From: Aquimarina latercula DSM 2041
GTDB taxonomy: Bacteria > Bacteroidota > Bacteroidia > Flavobacteriales > Flavobacteriaceae
Direction: 5' to 3'
Assembly: GCF_000430645.1 (NCBI RefSeq)
Contig: NZ_AUMK01000014.1
Coordinates: 117,875-181,874 of the forward strand
Length of the DNA: 64,000 nt
Made by a program: the position numbers and the translations under genes
Notes under the pieces: model-generated
The model's database searches: none
What the model was told of the DNA's origin: nothing
What the model saw: only the letters and a program-made list of their open reading frames with translations
Shown here: piece by piece, positions 28,344-37,800 of the stretch
How positions within the stretch are numbered: the first letter of the stretch is position 1
How the letters are laid out: each line of letters starts with the position of its first letter

Positions 28344-29324
28344 TTAGAAACGGTATGCGATATTAAATGTACCATATCCATGATTTTCTGTACTATTTAA
28401 TACTCCTGTTGACCAGTGATAAATAAAATTGATTGATATTTTATTCAAGGAATAATACAACCCACTTCGTAGATGCCAAGAAATATTATTTAGATCATCT
28501 ATCCCATAAGCTTTTTCATCGAATAAATTACCTTGTATAGTTGCATTATATGCAATAAAACGTGTTTCTGCATTAAATTGAAAGAATAATTCGGAATGTT
28601 TTTTAGGTAATAATAATGAGTTTTGAAAACTACTAGATTTAGTAACACTTTCAAATTCTCCAATTCTAAAACCAGCCTGAGGAGTAGCCCTAATGTATAG
28701 ATTTCCTAGATAAGCATCACCACCCACGTAGGTACTAAACCATTTAGAATTAGGGTGTAAGTCATAGGTGAAAGAGCTTTTTAAATTAAATATGAATTGA
28801 TCTTCTAATTGAAACTGCCAACCATCATACACGGGATCATCAGTAATATTTTCATGAAACCAAGTTTGTATCTCTCCAGCTTGTGATGACGGCCCAATGA
28901 TACCGGTCAAAATTTCAGATTTTAAGAAAGATCTTTCAAAGGTATACGTTGTTCCTAATGATACATATAAGAGTCCAGCAAATGGACGATCAAAATCATC
29001 TCTATCTTCTATTTCTGGAGTAGCAGCAAATATTCTTACTAACGACGGAGTGTATCCTTCAATTTTTGCACCCAGCGAATAAAACACATCTTTTTTATTT
29101 TTAAATAGTTTTTGTAGTCCTAAGAATTTGGTAGTGTTAAAACTATATTCTATTCCCATACCATAAGAATAGTATCGATCAGAATCACGAAAAACTGCAA
29201 AAATATCGTTGTCTACAATCACTTTTAATTCTGATTTAAAAGCTTCTTTCTTAGCCTGGGATAATAGGTTAGAAATAGTTATTAAAGAAATTAAAAATAG
29301 AGATATAGTAATTTTTGAATTCAT
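28344..29324 (-). CDS. LpxR-family outer membrane lipid A deacylase-like protein
   Basis: A 326-residue protein with a signal peptide and an outer membrane beta-barrel. The start of the mature part, VIVDNDIFAVFRDSDRYYSYG, has the DND and D-YxxG groups of the LpxR family, which removes the 3'-acyloxyacyl chain of lipid A. Alternating aromatic strands run to the C-terminal F. Catalytic function is inferred from family only. Convergent with holA, 15 bases apart. Confidence 0.8.
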   Translation of the reverse strand: MNSKITISLFLISLITISNLLSQAKKEAFKSELKVIVDNDIFAVFRDSDRYYSYGMGIEYSFNTTKFLGLQKLFKNKKDVFYSLGAKIEGYTPSLVRIFAATPEIEDRDDFDRPFAGLLYVSLGTTYTFERSFLKSEILTGIIGPSSQAGEIQTWFHENITDDPVYDGWQFQLEDQFIFNLKSSFTYDLHPNSKWFSTYVGGDAYLGNLYIRATPQAGFRIGEFESVTKSSSFQNSLLLPKKHSELFFQFNAETRFIAYNATIQGNLFDEKAYGIDDLNNISWHLRSGLYYSLNKISINFIYHWSTGVLNSTENHGYGTFNIAYRF

Positions 29325-29524
29325 TTAGACTTACTTTTTATGCTTTTACCTGTAAAAATAAAAAATCAGTCTTTTTGAGTATGTACTTTTTAACTTTTAA
29401 AATTATCCCAAACAATTTTATGTTTTTTAGTATTCTATTTTCTGATCTTTTATGAAACATACATATTAATACTAATTAATGGTATTTTAACTAAATTAGG
29501 AATTGAATCAATTACATTTAATAA

Positions 29525-30874
29525 ATGAAAATGTTTCGTTTCTTTAGGAAATCAATTTTTCCAATACTCTTAGTTAATTTCATAGGAATATTAGGATATA
29601 GTATTGTCATTCCTATTCTTATATTTATCGTTACGGATCTTGGGGGCAATGGATTTGTTTATGGAATTTTAGGTGCTACGTATCCTTTTTTCCAATTTAT
29701 TGGAGCTCCAATTTTAGGTAGACTTTCTGATAAAATAGGAAGAAAAAAAGTATTAGTAATTAGCCAAGCAGGTACATTTATAGCTTGGTTATTGTTTTTA
29801 ATAGCATTAATTCTTCCAAAAATACCATTATGGTCTTCTGATTCTGGGTTTAGTGGTAATTATATTATGACACTGCCATTGGTTTTACTTTTTTTAGCAA
29901 GGATTTTTGATGGTTTTACTGGAGGTAATGTATCTGTTGCTAATGCTTATTTATCAGATGTCTCAACAGATGAAGATAGAGATAAGAATTTCGGAATGAT
30001 GGGTGCTTCCACAAGCTTAGGTTTTGTTTTAGGACCTGCTGTAGCAGGCCTTTTAGCTTCCACAGTTTTAGGAGAAATATTACCTATTAGTTTAGCCGCT
30101 ATTATCTCGTTAATAGCAATTCTAGTTATTTTTATCAAATTGCCAGAAAGCAATCCGTGTATGGTAGACACAGGAAGTTTAAACTTTAAATCTTTCAGAA
30201 AGTTTTTTCAAGTAGAGCATAAAGATTGTTTTGTAAATAATTCTGCAGAAGAGGGTAGCGATAATAATACATTGAAAGGAGTATTAAAGCAAAAAGGAAT
30301 TCCATTATTATTTACTATTTATTTTTTGACATTTTTGGCCTTTAGTTTATTTTATGCTGGTTTGCCTTTATATGCTTCTACCACATTAAAATGGACAGCA
30401 ATTGATTTAGGAATGTTTCTTGCGTATTCTAGTTTTATAATGATTCTAGTACAAGGTCCATTATTGTCTTTCTTGTCAGGTAAGGTTTCTAATATCATAT
30501 TAATTATTATCGGAGCGCTATTTTTATCTCTAAGCTTTTTCTTTCTCTCCTTTAATAACTTAATTGTGCTTTATATAGCAAATACGATATTGTCACTTGG
30601 AAATGGACTTATGTGGCCAAGTTTTTTATCCCTTTTGTCAAAAACAGGGAATCCAACGATGCAAGGAGCAATTCAGGGATATGGAAATAGTATGGGAAGT
30701 TTAGCAAGTATATTCGGACTTGTTCTAGGAGGAATTATGTTTGAAAGTATAGGAGTAATTATTTTTATTATAGGTTCTTGGATATTTTTAGTGATTCTGC
30801 TTTTGTTGTTTATAAATTATATCCGAACAAGGAATACTAAGACAATAGAGAATCCTGCTGCAGAGGTAATATAG
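29525..30874 (+). CDS. MFS transporter (TetA-like drug/solute exporter type)
   Basis: A 449-residue inner membrane transporter with about 12 helices. The loop between helices 2 and 3 has GRLSDKIGRKKVL, the MFS motif A; helix 5 has GASTSLGFVLGPAVAGLL, the antiporter motif C (GxxxGPxxGG-like), which points to an exporter. There is a polar insert between helices 6 and 7 (about 205-250). The substrate is unknown. Convergent with the Lrp regulator gene 9 bases away. Confidence 0.9.
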   Translation: MKMFRFFRKSIFPILLVNFIGILGYSIVIPILIFIVTDLGGNGFVYGILGATYPFFQFIGAPILGRLSDKIGRKKVLVISQAGTFIAWLLFLIALILPKIPLWSSDSGFSGNYIMTLPLVLLFLARIFDGFTGGNVSVANAYLSDVSTDEDRDKNFGMMGASTSLGFVLGPAVAGLLASTVLGEILPISLAAIISLIAILVIFIKLPESNPCMVDTGSLNFKSFRKFFQVEHKDCFVNNSAEEGSDNNTLKGVLKQKGIPLLFTIYFLTFLAFSLFYAGLPLYASTTLKWTAIDLGMFLAYSSFIMILVQGPLLSFLSGKVSNIILIIIGALFLSLSFFFLSFNNLIVLYIANTILSLGNGLMWPSFLSLLSKTGNPTMQGAIQGYGNSMGSLASIFGLVLGGIMFESIGVIIFIIGSWIFLVILLLLFINYIRTRNTKTIENPAAEVI

Positions 30875-30883
30875 ATGCATTTT

Positions 30884-31339
30884 CTAAGGAATTGGTAAAA
30901 ACGAAAAATCTTTTACTTCAGTCATCACAAACGAGCTTTGTACTTTAGAAATATTTTCTAGTGAAGCTAATTTATTAGAAAGAAAATACTGATAACTTTC
31001 CATATCTTCTGCATATATCTTAATTAGATAATCAAACATTCCGGCTACGTGGTAGCATTCTACAACTTCTGGAAATTGCTGAATGTCTTTTTCAAATTTT
31101 TTAAGATAATCTGTTTGGTGAAGGTTTAAAGTTACATTGCAAAATACCATCAGTTGTAAACCAACTTTTTTTCTATCGAGAATCGCTTTATACGATTTGA
31201 TAAATCCTTCACGTTCTAATTTTTTTACTCTTTCAAAAATAGGAGTGGTAGTAAGGTTTAATCTTTCTGCAATCTCTTTGATTGTTATTTTTCCATCTTT
31301 TTGTAATAAATTTAGAATAGATCGATCTGTTTTATCCAT
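30884..31339 (-). CDS. Lrp/AsnC-family transcriptional regulator
   Basis: A 151-residue regulator with an N-terminal HTH (MDKTDRSILNLLQKDGKITI...) and a C-terminal ligand-binding RAM domain (about 65-145; PEVVECYHVAGMFDYLIKI). ATG at 31339 is chosen; the frame extends only to a TTG at 31357. It faces the methionine/cysteine PLP-enzyme gene at 31543 across a 203-base region, so it probably regulates that gene in response to an amino acid. Confidence 0.92.
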   Translation of the reverse strand: MDKTDRSILNLLQKDGKITIKEIAERLNLTTTPIFERVKKLEREGFIKSYKAILDRKKVGLQLMVFCNVTLNLHQTDYLKKFEKDIQQFPEVVECYHVAGMFDYLIKIYAEDMESYQYFLSNKLASLENISKVQSSFVMTEVKDFSFLPIP

Positions 31340-31542
31340 AATATTTTTCTTTTTCAATTGTCATAAGTAATCAAAAATAGAATAAAATTCTTTTTAAATT
31401 ATAATAATGTGTTTTAATTCTAAAATTTGACATTAAAATAGTTTTTATTTCTTTTATAACTAATTTTATATAGTTATAAACGCTAATTATTTCTTCTATA
31501 GAAATTCATTAGAACAATTAATAAATACAGTAAACCAAAGAA

Positions 31543-32826
31543 ATGAAAGATCACAATTTTAATCCAGAGAGTTTAATGATGACATATGGTTATAAGCCAG
31601 AATTGTCTGAAGGAGCCATTAAATGCCCAATATTTCAAACATCAACTTTTGTTTTTAAAACAGCAGAAGAGGGGAAAGCATTTTTTGAATTAGCTTATGG
31701 TCTAAGAGAGAAATCAGAAAAGGAAGAATTGGGATTGATCTACAGTAGAATTAATAACCCTAATCTAGAAATTTTGGAAAACCGATTATGTCTTTGGGAT
31801 AAAGCAGATGATTGTGCTGTATTTGAGAGTGGAATGTCTGCTATTAGTACGGTATTATTAGAATTCTTAAAGCCAGGTGATTTATTGGTATATAGTAATC
31901 CAGTTTATGGAGGAACGGATCACTTTATTCATCATTTCTTAGATAAAATAGGAGTTGATACTATTGGGGTAATGCCAAACCAGAGTATAGAAGAAGTGGA
32001 GCAAATGATAGAAGCTTCGGGTAAGGCAGATAAACTTTCTATGATTTATTTAGAAACCCCGGCAAACCCAACCAATGATATTGTAGATATAGAAAAATTT
32101 AGTCAGATTGCTGCTAAATATAATACAGAGGATCGAAAAGCACTGGTTGCTGTTGATAATACATATATGGGACCTTTATGGCAACATCCATTGCAGTGTG
32201 GTGCGGATCTGGTATTGTATTCTGCTACCAAATATATAGGAGGTCATAGTGATCTTATTGCTGGAGCGGTTTTAGGAAATGCGGAATTAATGATCCGAGT
32301 TAAAACTTTACGTACTTTTTTAGGTAATATGGTAAGTCCGCATACAGCTTGGTTATTGTTAAGGAGCTTAGAAACACTAAAAGTACGTATGGATCAGCAA
32401 ACTAAGAATGCTCAGATTGTAGCTGATTATTTAGATAAACATCCTAAAGTAGAAAAAGTGTATTATTTAGGATTGTTAAAAGAAGGAACAGAGGCGCATA
32501 GTATTTATACGAAACAATGTTCTGCTCCAGGAGCAATGGTTTCTTTTGATATTATAGGTGGTGAGAAAGAAGCATTTATGTTTCTTAATAATCTTAAATT
32601 AATGAAACTAGCAGTAAGTTTAGGGGGGACGGAAAGTTTATCAGAACATCCTAAAACTATGACACATGCTGGTGTAAACGAAGAACAGCAACAACAGATG
32701 AATATTACGGATCAATTAGTGAGATTGTCTATTGGAGTAGAAAGTGCTAAAGATTTGATATGGGATCTAGAGCAAGCATTGGAAAAGGTTGATATAGCCA
32801 ATGCTTTAGAAGTAGAAACTGTTTAA
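31543..32826 (+). CDS. Cys/Met-metabolism PLP enzyme (cystathionine gamma-synthase family, methionine gamma-lyase-like)
   Basis: A 427-residue fold-type I enzyme of the Cys/Met metabolism family (PF01053). Seen are the YSRINNPNLEILE start, FESGMSAIST, the VDNTYMGPL loop, the PLP lysine Lys230 in SATKYIGGHSD and SLGGTESL near the end. The sequence does not decide between cystathionine gamma-synthase, beta/gamma-lyase and methionine gamma-lyase. Divergent placement beside an Lrp-type regulator, as with bacterial methionine gamma-lyases, favours a catabolic role. A terminator follows. Confidence 0.88.
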   Translation: MKDHNFNPESLMMTYGYKPELSEGAIKCPIFQTSTFVFKTAEEGKAFFELAYGLREKSEKEELGLIYSRINNPNLEILENRLCLWDKADDCAVFESGMSAISTVLLEFLKPGDLLVYSNPVYGGTDHFIHHFLDKIGVDTIGVMPNQSIEEVEQMIEASGKADKLSMIYLETPANPTNDIVDIEKFSQIAAKYNTEDRKALVAVDNTYMGPLWQHPLQCGADLVLYSATKYIGGHSDLIAGAVLGNAELMIRVKTLRTFLGNMVSPHTAWLLLRSLETLKVRMDQQTKNAQIVADYLDKHPKVEKVYYLGLLKEGTEAHSIYTKQCSAPGAMVSFDIIGGEKEAFMFLNNLKLMKLAVSLGGTESLSEHPKTMTHAGVNEEQQQQMNITDQLVRLSIGVESAKDLIWDLEQALEKVDIANALEVETV

Positions 32827-32844
32827 AAATAGTTATCCAAAGTT

Positions 32845-32876
32845 AAAAAGCCCAGGTACAAAGTGTCTGGGTTTTT
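32845..32876 (+). terminator. Terminator of the Cys/Met PLP enzyme gene
   Basis: Hairpin around AAAAAGCCCAG ... CTGGGTTTTT with loop containing GTACAAAGTG, T tract at 32872-32876. Confidence 0.75.
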
Positions 32877-32887
32877 ATATTTTACTG

Positions 32888-34114
32888 TTATTCTGAAAAT
32901 TTCTCATTTAATAAATCCCATAATTCCGTATAACCATCATCATATCCTAGTGCCCAAATACCAACGCCTCCTATTTTATTGCTTTTTATCCAATCATATT
33001 TAATCGATAGCGATGTAGTGTCTTCGAAAAATAATTGTCTGTATTTTTTGCTGCTATCTTCAATAATCAGGTAACTTGAAGAACTTTTTTTATCAAACTG
33101 AACTGGTATTTTTAGTGAGTCCATATATATATTCTTTATCGTATGATACCTTGGATGGGATTTAAATTTATTAACTATTGCACCTATTTCAGAACTATTA
33201 GTATACCACTCAGCTCCGTAGTAAGGCAATCCAATAATTAGTTTACTAAGGAGTATCCCCTTCTTGTTATAATAATCAACAGATGTTTCTAAGCCATTTC
33301 CAAATAGTTGACTTGTTTTAAAAGGAGTTACAGGTCCTGTCGTTTTACTAAAACTACCATAATAATCATATCCCATTAATGTATAAAAATCTATATATGG
33401 ATCAATAGCTTGTATGTCAAAAACATCATTCCAGTCAATTGCATAAAGACATAGAGATATCATATAATTAGGATTATCTTGTTTTAGGCTTTTAGAAATT
33501 TCGATAATAAAATTAGTATAGTTTTCTTTATCTTCTTTTGATACTCCTTCAAAATCAATATTTATACCATCCGCAGATCTAAAAGCGAGTAAACTTGATA
33601 TACTATCTATTAGTGTTTTTTGAGCTTTTGGATTTTTTAAGAATGTACCGTTGTTTTTACCACCAAAATTAGAAACTGATAAGAACACTTTACAGCCTTT
33701 TGTTTTAGCACTATCAATTAACGGTGTAGTTTTCCATTGATGAATACTTTTGTAGCAGCCCGTTTCTGATTGTATCTCATAAGAAAAATAGGAGAGTCCC
33801 CATAACATGGAAAAATTATAATTTTTATAGGAAGAGCCGTTAGCGTATATATGCCAGCCAAATGTTTTTATATCTGGATGCACCTTTCCTTTTTTGTGAA
33901 TTATTTTTTTGTGTACTCTTTTATGTAAACTATCCCATTGTGATTCTTTTTTAAAGCTATAATTTTCGAATTTCTGATTTTGTAATTGACGATCACTAAT
34001 GTAACTACTATTATTAGATTGTATTGGGCTTCTATTCTTTTGCTCAGGTTCGTTATTAGTATTACAGCTGATCAAAAGAATAAGTGTGCTAATGATAAAG
34101 AATAGTTTCTTCAT
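32888..34114 (-). CDS. GH18 family lipoprotein (chitinase-like)
   Basis: A 408-residue lipoprotein: signal ending LLISC (Cys17) followed by NTNNEPEQ, then a GH18 TIM barrel. The catalytic motif DGINIDFE (182-189) keeps the Asp and Glu189 of DxxDxDxE; a strand SVSNFGG and the C-terminal GIWALGYDD match the family. It is probably surface-anchored and acts on chitin or beta-GlcNAc glycans; some GH18 lipoproteins are inactive binders, but the catalytic residues here are intact. The upstream region is shared with the small peptide locus on the other strand. Confidence 0.88.
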   Translation of the reverse strand: MKKLFFIISTLILLISCNTNNEPEQKNRSPIQSNNSSYISDRQLQNQKFENYSFKKESQWDSLHKRVHKKIIHKKGKVHPDIKTFGWHIYANGSSYKNYNFSMLWGLSYFSYEIQSETGCYKSIHQWKTTPLIDSAKTKGCKVFLSVSNFGGKNNGTFLKNPKAQKTLIDSISSLLAFRSADGINIDFEGVSKEDKENYTNFIIEISKSLKQDNPNYMISLCLYAIDWNDVFDIQAIDPYIDFYTLMGYDYYGSFSKTTGPVTPFKTSQLFGNGLETSVDYYNKKGILLSKLIIGLPYYGAEWYTNSSEIGAIVNKFKSHPRYHTIKNIYMDSLKIPVQFDKKSSSSYLIIEDSSKKYRQLFFEDTTSLSIKYDWIKSNKIGGVGIWALGYDDGYTELWDLLNEKFSE

Positions 34115-34241
34115 AATATTTTAGAATTACTTACATAATAAATAAAAATAGCTTTATGTTTTTCATTAAAACACCTGAAATTATAATAGATTTTATAAAA
34201 ATGATGCTATTTTAAATATTTTTTTAATACAATAAAACAAC

Positions 34242-34278
34242 GTAAACAGCTGTTTGTTAGTGTTTTGTTTGTTGTTAG
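34242..34278. promoter_or_regulatory. 37-bp shared upstream element, copy A
   Basis: GTAAA, three variable bases, then a 29-base block from CTGTTT to TTGTTAG. It matches 29 of 37 positions with a segment at 38211-38247 upstream of the TPR-LuxR gene. It contains a perfect 12-base palindrome AAACAGCTGTTT (34244-34255) and two GTTAG boxes 18 bases apart (34256 and 34274). It lies 38 bases upstream of the peptide -33 box and 128 bases upstream of the GH18 start. Regulator unknown. Confidence 0.5.
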
Positions 34279-34315
34279 GGGATATCTCACTATGCATTTC
34301 GGGTGTTTTCCCCCA

Positions 34316-34346
34316 TTGCGCTGTTTGTATTCCTGAAGTATATTTG
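34316..34346 (+). promoter_or_regulatory. Bacteroidota-type promoter of the small peptide locus
   Basis: TTG (34316-34318), 20 bases, then TATATTTG (34339-34346), fitting the TTTG-N(17-23)-TAnnTTTG pattern. Transcription should begin near 34353, about 46 bases before the first peptide ATG. Confidence 0.6.
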
Positions 34347-34398
34347 TACCGGAAATAATTAATAAGGACAAACTAATAATTTTTACACATACAGCATT

Positions 34399-34485
34399 AT
34401 GAACTTACTGGGCATTAACTTTCGTTTTATTTTAGATTTTTTACAAGAACTACCTAAAGCAAGCAGTCACGCTATTCATAGATAA
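34399..34485 (+). CDS. 28-residue peptide gene, copy 1 (unrecognised family)
   Basis: An ATG frame of 28 codons ending in TAA. The peptide starts MNLLGINFRFILDFLQ and ends in ELPKASSHAIHR. A second frame of exactly the same length at 34605 matches at 18 of 28 residues and, in the last 12, differs only Ser/Cys at one place. At 12 of the 18 identical residues the codons differ synonymously, so selection acts on the protein. Its leader also resembles that of copy 2 (TTTTACACA ... ATTATGAA). It has no signal peptide, is amphipathic, net charge about +1. Function unknown; possible roles are signal peptide, toxin or membrane-active peptide. Confidence 0.75.
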   Translation: MNLLGINFRFILDFLQELPKASSHAIHR

Positions 34486-34497
34486 TATAATAGCTAA

Positions 34498-34531
34498 ATA
34501 TGAAATAATAAATAATATCATTATTTCATAT
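34498..34531 (+). other. Perfect AT-rich hairpin between the two peptide genes
   Basis: ATATGAAATAAT (34498-34509) and ATTATTTCATAT (34520-34531) form 12 perfect pairs with a 10-base loop. It is not followed by a T tract, so it is more likely an mRNA-processing, stabilising or attenuating structure than a terminator. AT-richness makes chance possible. Confidence 0.4.
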
Positions 34532-34604
34532 GATTAAAAAGACCACTTAAATTTATTTTTAAATAAAAATTCAGATCATATAAAACAATTTTACACAAAA
34601 TATT

Positions 34605-34691
34605 ATGAAACCATTTCGTATAAATTTCAAATTTTTAAAAAAATTTTTAAAAGAACTTCCGAAGGCTTGTAGCCATGCGATACACAGATAG
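34605..34691 (+). CDS. 28-residue peptide gene, copy 2 (unrecognised family)
   Basis: The paralogue of the peptide at 34399: 28 codons ending in TAG. It starts MKPFRINFKFLKKFLK and ends in ELPKACSHAIHR. It is strongly basic (six Lys, two Arg, one Glu; about +7 not counting His) and would form an amphipathic helix in its first half, unlike the near-neutral copy 1. The Cys at residue 22 replaces Ser of copy 1. The conserved core is INFxFxxxFLxELPKAxSHAIHR in pattern form. A terminator at 34771 closes the unit. No transporter or modifying enzyme adjoins. Function unknown. Confidence 0.75.
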   Translation: MKPFRINFKFLKKFLKELPKACSHAIHR

Positions 34692-34770
34692 GATGTGATT
34701 GTCAATTGGAAGAAACAGTATATTAGAATTTTGGGGGAAATTCTAATACTTAGTTATAATAATGGGGACA

Positions 34771-34805
34771 AAAAACCGGATGTTTATGCATCCGGTTTTT
34801 TATTT
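34771..34805. terminator. Bidirectional terminator of peptide locus and G8 protein gene
   Basis: AAAAACCGGATG (34771-34782) / CATCCGGTTTTT (34789-34800), loop TTTATG, T tract on both strands. Confidence 0.88.
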
Positions 34806-34824
34806 ATTTTCTTCAATTCTTAAA

Positions 34825-37800
34825 TCACTGAATGATAAATTTCCTACTAGTTTTATCCGATTTAAGGATGTATAGTCCGCTAGATAGTTCTGATATGTCT
34901 ATGTTTAGTTCTTGAGAATTTACATCTAATTTCATTATTTTTTTTCCTGTAATATCATACAATCTTAGGTATAGATTTCCTTTTTGATATATAGTAATAT
35001 TTGATCCAGTTGCAGGATTTGGAGTAACAACAATAGCTCCTGTATTTTCTTTGTCAAATCCTACATCTTTTAGTGCTTTTGGTAAAGCTGTTAATACTAT
35101 AATTTTTTTGGTTCTTTGGCCTGTATTATCTATAGCAACTACCTTAATTCTATATCGGCCTTCTGCAACATTTTGTAACAGAGGGTTTCCTCCCCAACCA
35201 TATGGAGCTTCAGTGTCTATTCTGATTAATTCTTGATTGAGATATAATCTAACTTCCCTAATACCATCAGGATCATTGGCATCAGCTCTAACTATTAGAT
35301 CATCTCCAGCGAATAGTGTGGTTGCTTCCGTAGGTTGCAGAACAGTTAATTCTGGTTCATCACCTGTTCGATAGTCTTCGGCATTAAGTCCTATAATGTT
35401 AATCCTAATATCGATACCAAAAGTTTCCCCGGTTGCTCTATCCGATATAAATTCTGTTATTGTAGTGTAAGTACCTCTAGAATCTTCTTCTATACCATAT
35501 CTTCTTATGTGTTCTTCTAGAGTTTCCTTATTTGTAAAGTCATATGTTCTGTTTCTTATAGTAGGAAAACGACGAAAATAGCTATGGCCAAACGGGTATG
35601 CTCCTAAACGATCCGTTATAGTTCCGCTTACTGCTACTATAAAATCTCCTCTATTCACATTAATTTGAGTATCCATTTGTGCATTAGGTTCTAAGTCTAT
35701 ACTCGTGTCGGTGTCGAACACATCTGAGCTATATATTGCTTCATTAGTGTTATCTAATTTCCTGTATATTTTATTTCTTGTAAACCCTGGGATTTTTACA
35801 TTAACAAAATTTAATTGATGATCTGGAGTCGATTGAGTTCCAGAACCATCAGTAAAACCATCATTTCCCCAATCATAGTAGGTTGTATTTACTACGCATA
35901 AATTATCTGTAGAACCGCCTAGAAGACCAGCTGCATTACCACCCCAAAATTTTCCATTTCGAATCATATATCCAAAATTAGTCGTAATATATAAAGCTCT
36001 ATTTGTGTTCCAGACTCTATGATTATCTATTATTGATAAATTATGATGATATGCCTGTTCAGCTCTAAATTTGGATCTAAATCCACTACTACAACCATAT
36101 GCTTCATTATCCCTAAACTCTAATAATGGAACTGCAGCTCGATCTACATATTCTTGTAAAGGAAACATATCGACTGGATAGACATTAGCTCTTACTTTAT
36201 CTCTTAACCCTACAACGGTACCAGCAGCATCGTATGCATATGCTTCTCTAGAGGAAGCGGCTATATTATTAATCATTCTAACGGCTCTCCCAACAAGTGC
36301 ATAAGCCTCACCACCTCTGAAATCATCATCTAAAATCCTTTCTACTGCTGCATTAATAGTGCTGGGTTCATCTCTATGTAATTCTGCAAAATAATAATTG
36401 GGATGATCGGCCCTAGCTGTCGTAACGAGGTTATCTTCCCAAATACCTGTTTCAGAACCACTTTCTGCTACCATACCTGCTCCATTAATAAAATAAACCA
36501 CATTATCTTTAAATGATGCGTGACTATCGTGGTGTACCATACCCCATCCAGGAGAACCCCAAACGGCTAATCCATGTGCTTCTGCCATTCTGGTTTGAGA
36601 ATCTTTCATTCTATGGAAATGCATTGCATATCTTCCTCTTTGATTCTCGATGTTTTGGGGTAGTGCTTTTTCTTCTATAAAATTTTCTATTTCAACAATA
36701 GGTTTATTATAGTCATCTCCGTCAGTTCCTCTTCTTCTTAAGTCAAATTTAAAATCATCAAGAATATTCGATTTATTTGATCTTCCTAGGTCTTTAAATG
36801 ATGCGTTGTGTATTTTTACATCCGTTGTTCTCATAAACATGGTGTGACCGCGACGCGTAACATCATCATTTTTATTGTTATTTCCGTCTGTGAAATTTAT
36901 AGATTTAAAGGTAATATTTCTTGTTAAATTTGATAAATGACAAAAAAGGTTTTCTTCGACAATACCAGTATGTGCATAAATAGTTTGGTCATCAAAAGTA
37001 ATATTAGTACCATCGATAGATGTGATTATAAACTCCTCATCTTGGGTTCTAGTAGGGTTAGCTACAGAGTTCCTGAAAATCGATTGAGTCCCAGATAAAA
37101 CAACTTGATCGCCTACTTCCCAGTTTTCTGGTATGGACTCTAATGTTACATTGTTTTTTCTTCGAAGAGTTGCCTCTGTAGTTCTTAAAAAACCAGTTTT
37201 TTCTTGCCCTAAAATTGTTACTTTTCCCATGGTCATTAAACCTAAACTAGCTTGTTCGGGATCCCATTCGTATCTTCCTAAAACACCAGGGCCATCACTA
37301 AATAGTCGATTATTAAAATGATCATTCATAAGTTTTCCATCCGAATAGTGACTTCTTGCTTGATTGTTCCAGCGTGTACCTGTAATATCTCCTCGTTTTT
37401 TACTTTCTATATCAAAAGGTTTAAAATGAATATCAATCGTACCGGCATTTGGTAGGTTAGCTTTTATATCTAACTCAGACATCATACCACAGAAAAATGT
37501 ATCTACAATTAGTTTCCTTGGAGTATTAGAAGGTGCTCTAAATATCATTTTACCTTCATTTCTTATAGCAAATATGTGGGCATTACTATTTACATTGTAT
37601 GTTATGGTGTGTTCCTTTTTGATTACTACAATGGCTGATAAACCAGGTATAGATCCTGTATTCCAGGTATCTGGGTCATTCCAATCGCCAGTTTTCATAG
37701 AAGTATGAGTTGCAGTATTGTCAGGAATGATATCCGACATATTGATCATTTGTGCATATCCCGAAGGTGAGAAGTAGATTAGGGAAAGTAATAGATAGAA

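Noticed and set aside
34498..34531. Hairpin between the two peptide genes as a terminator
   Set aside because: No T tract follows it on either strand, so intrinsic termination is unlikely; kept only as a structural element.
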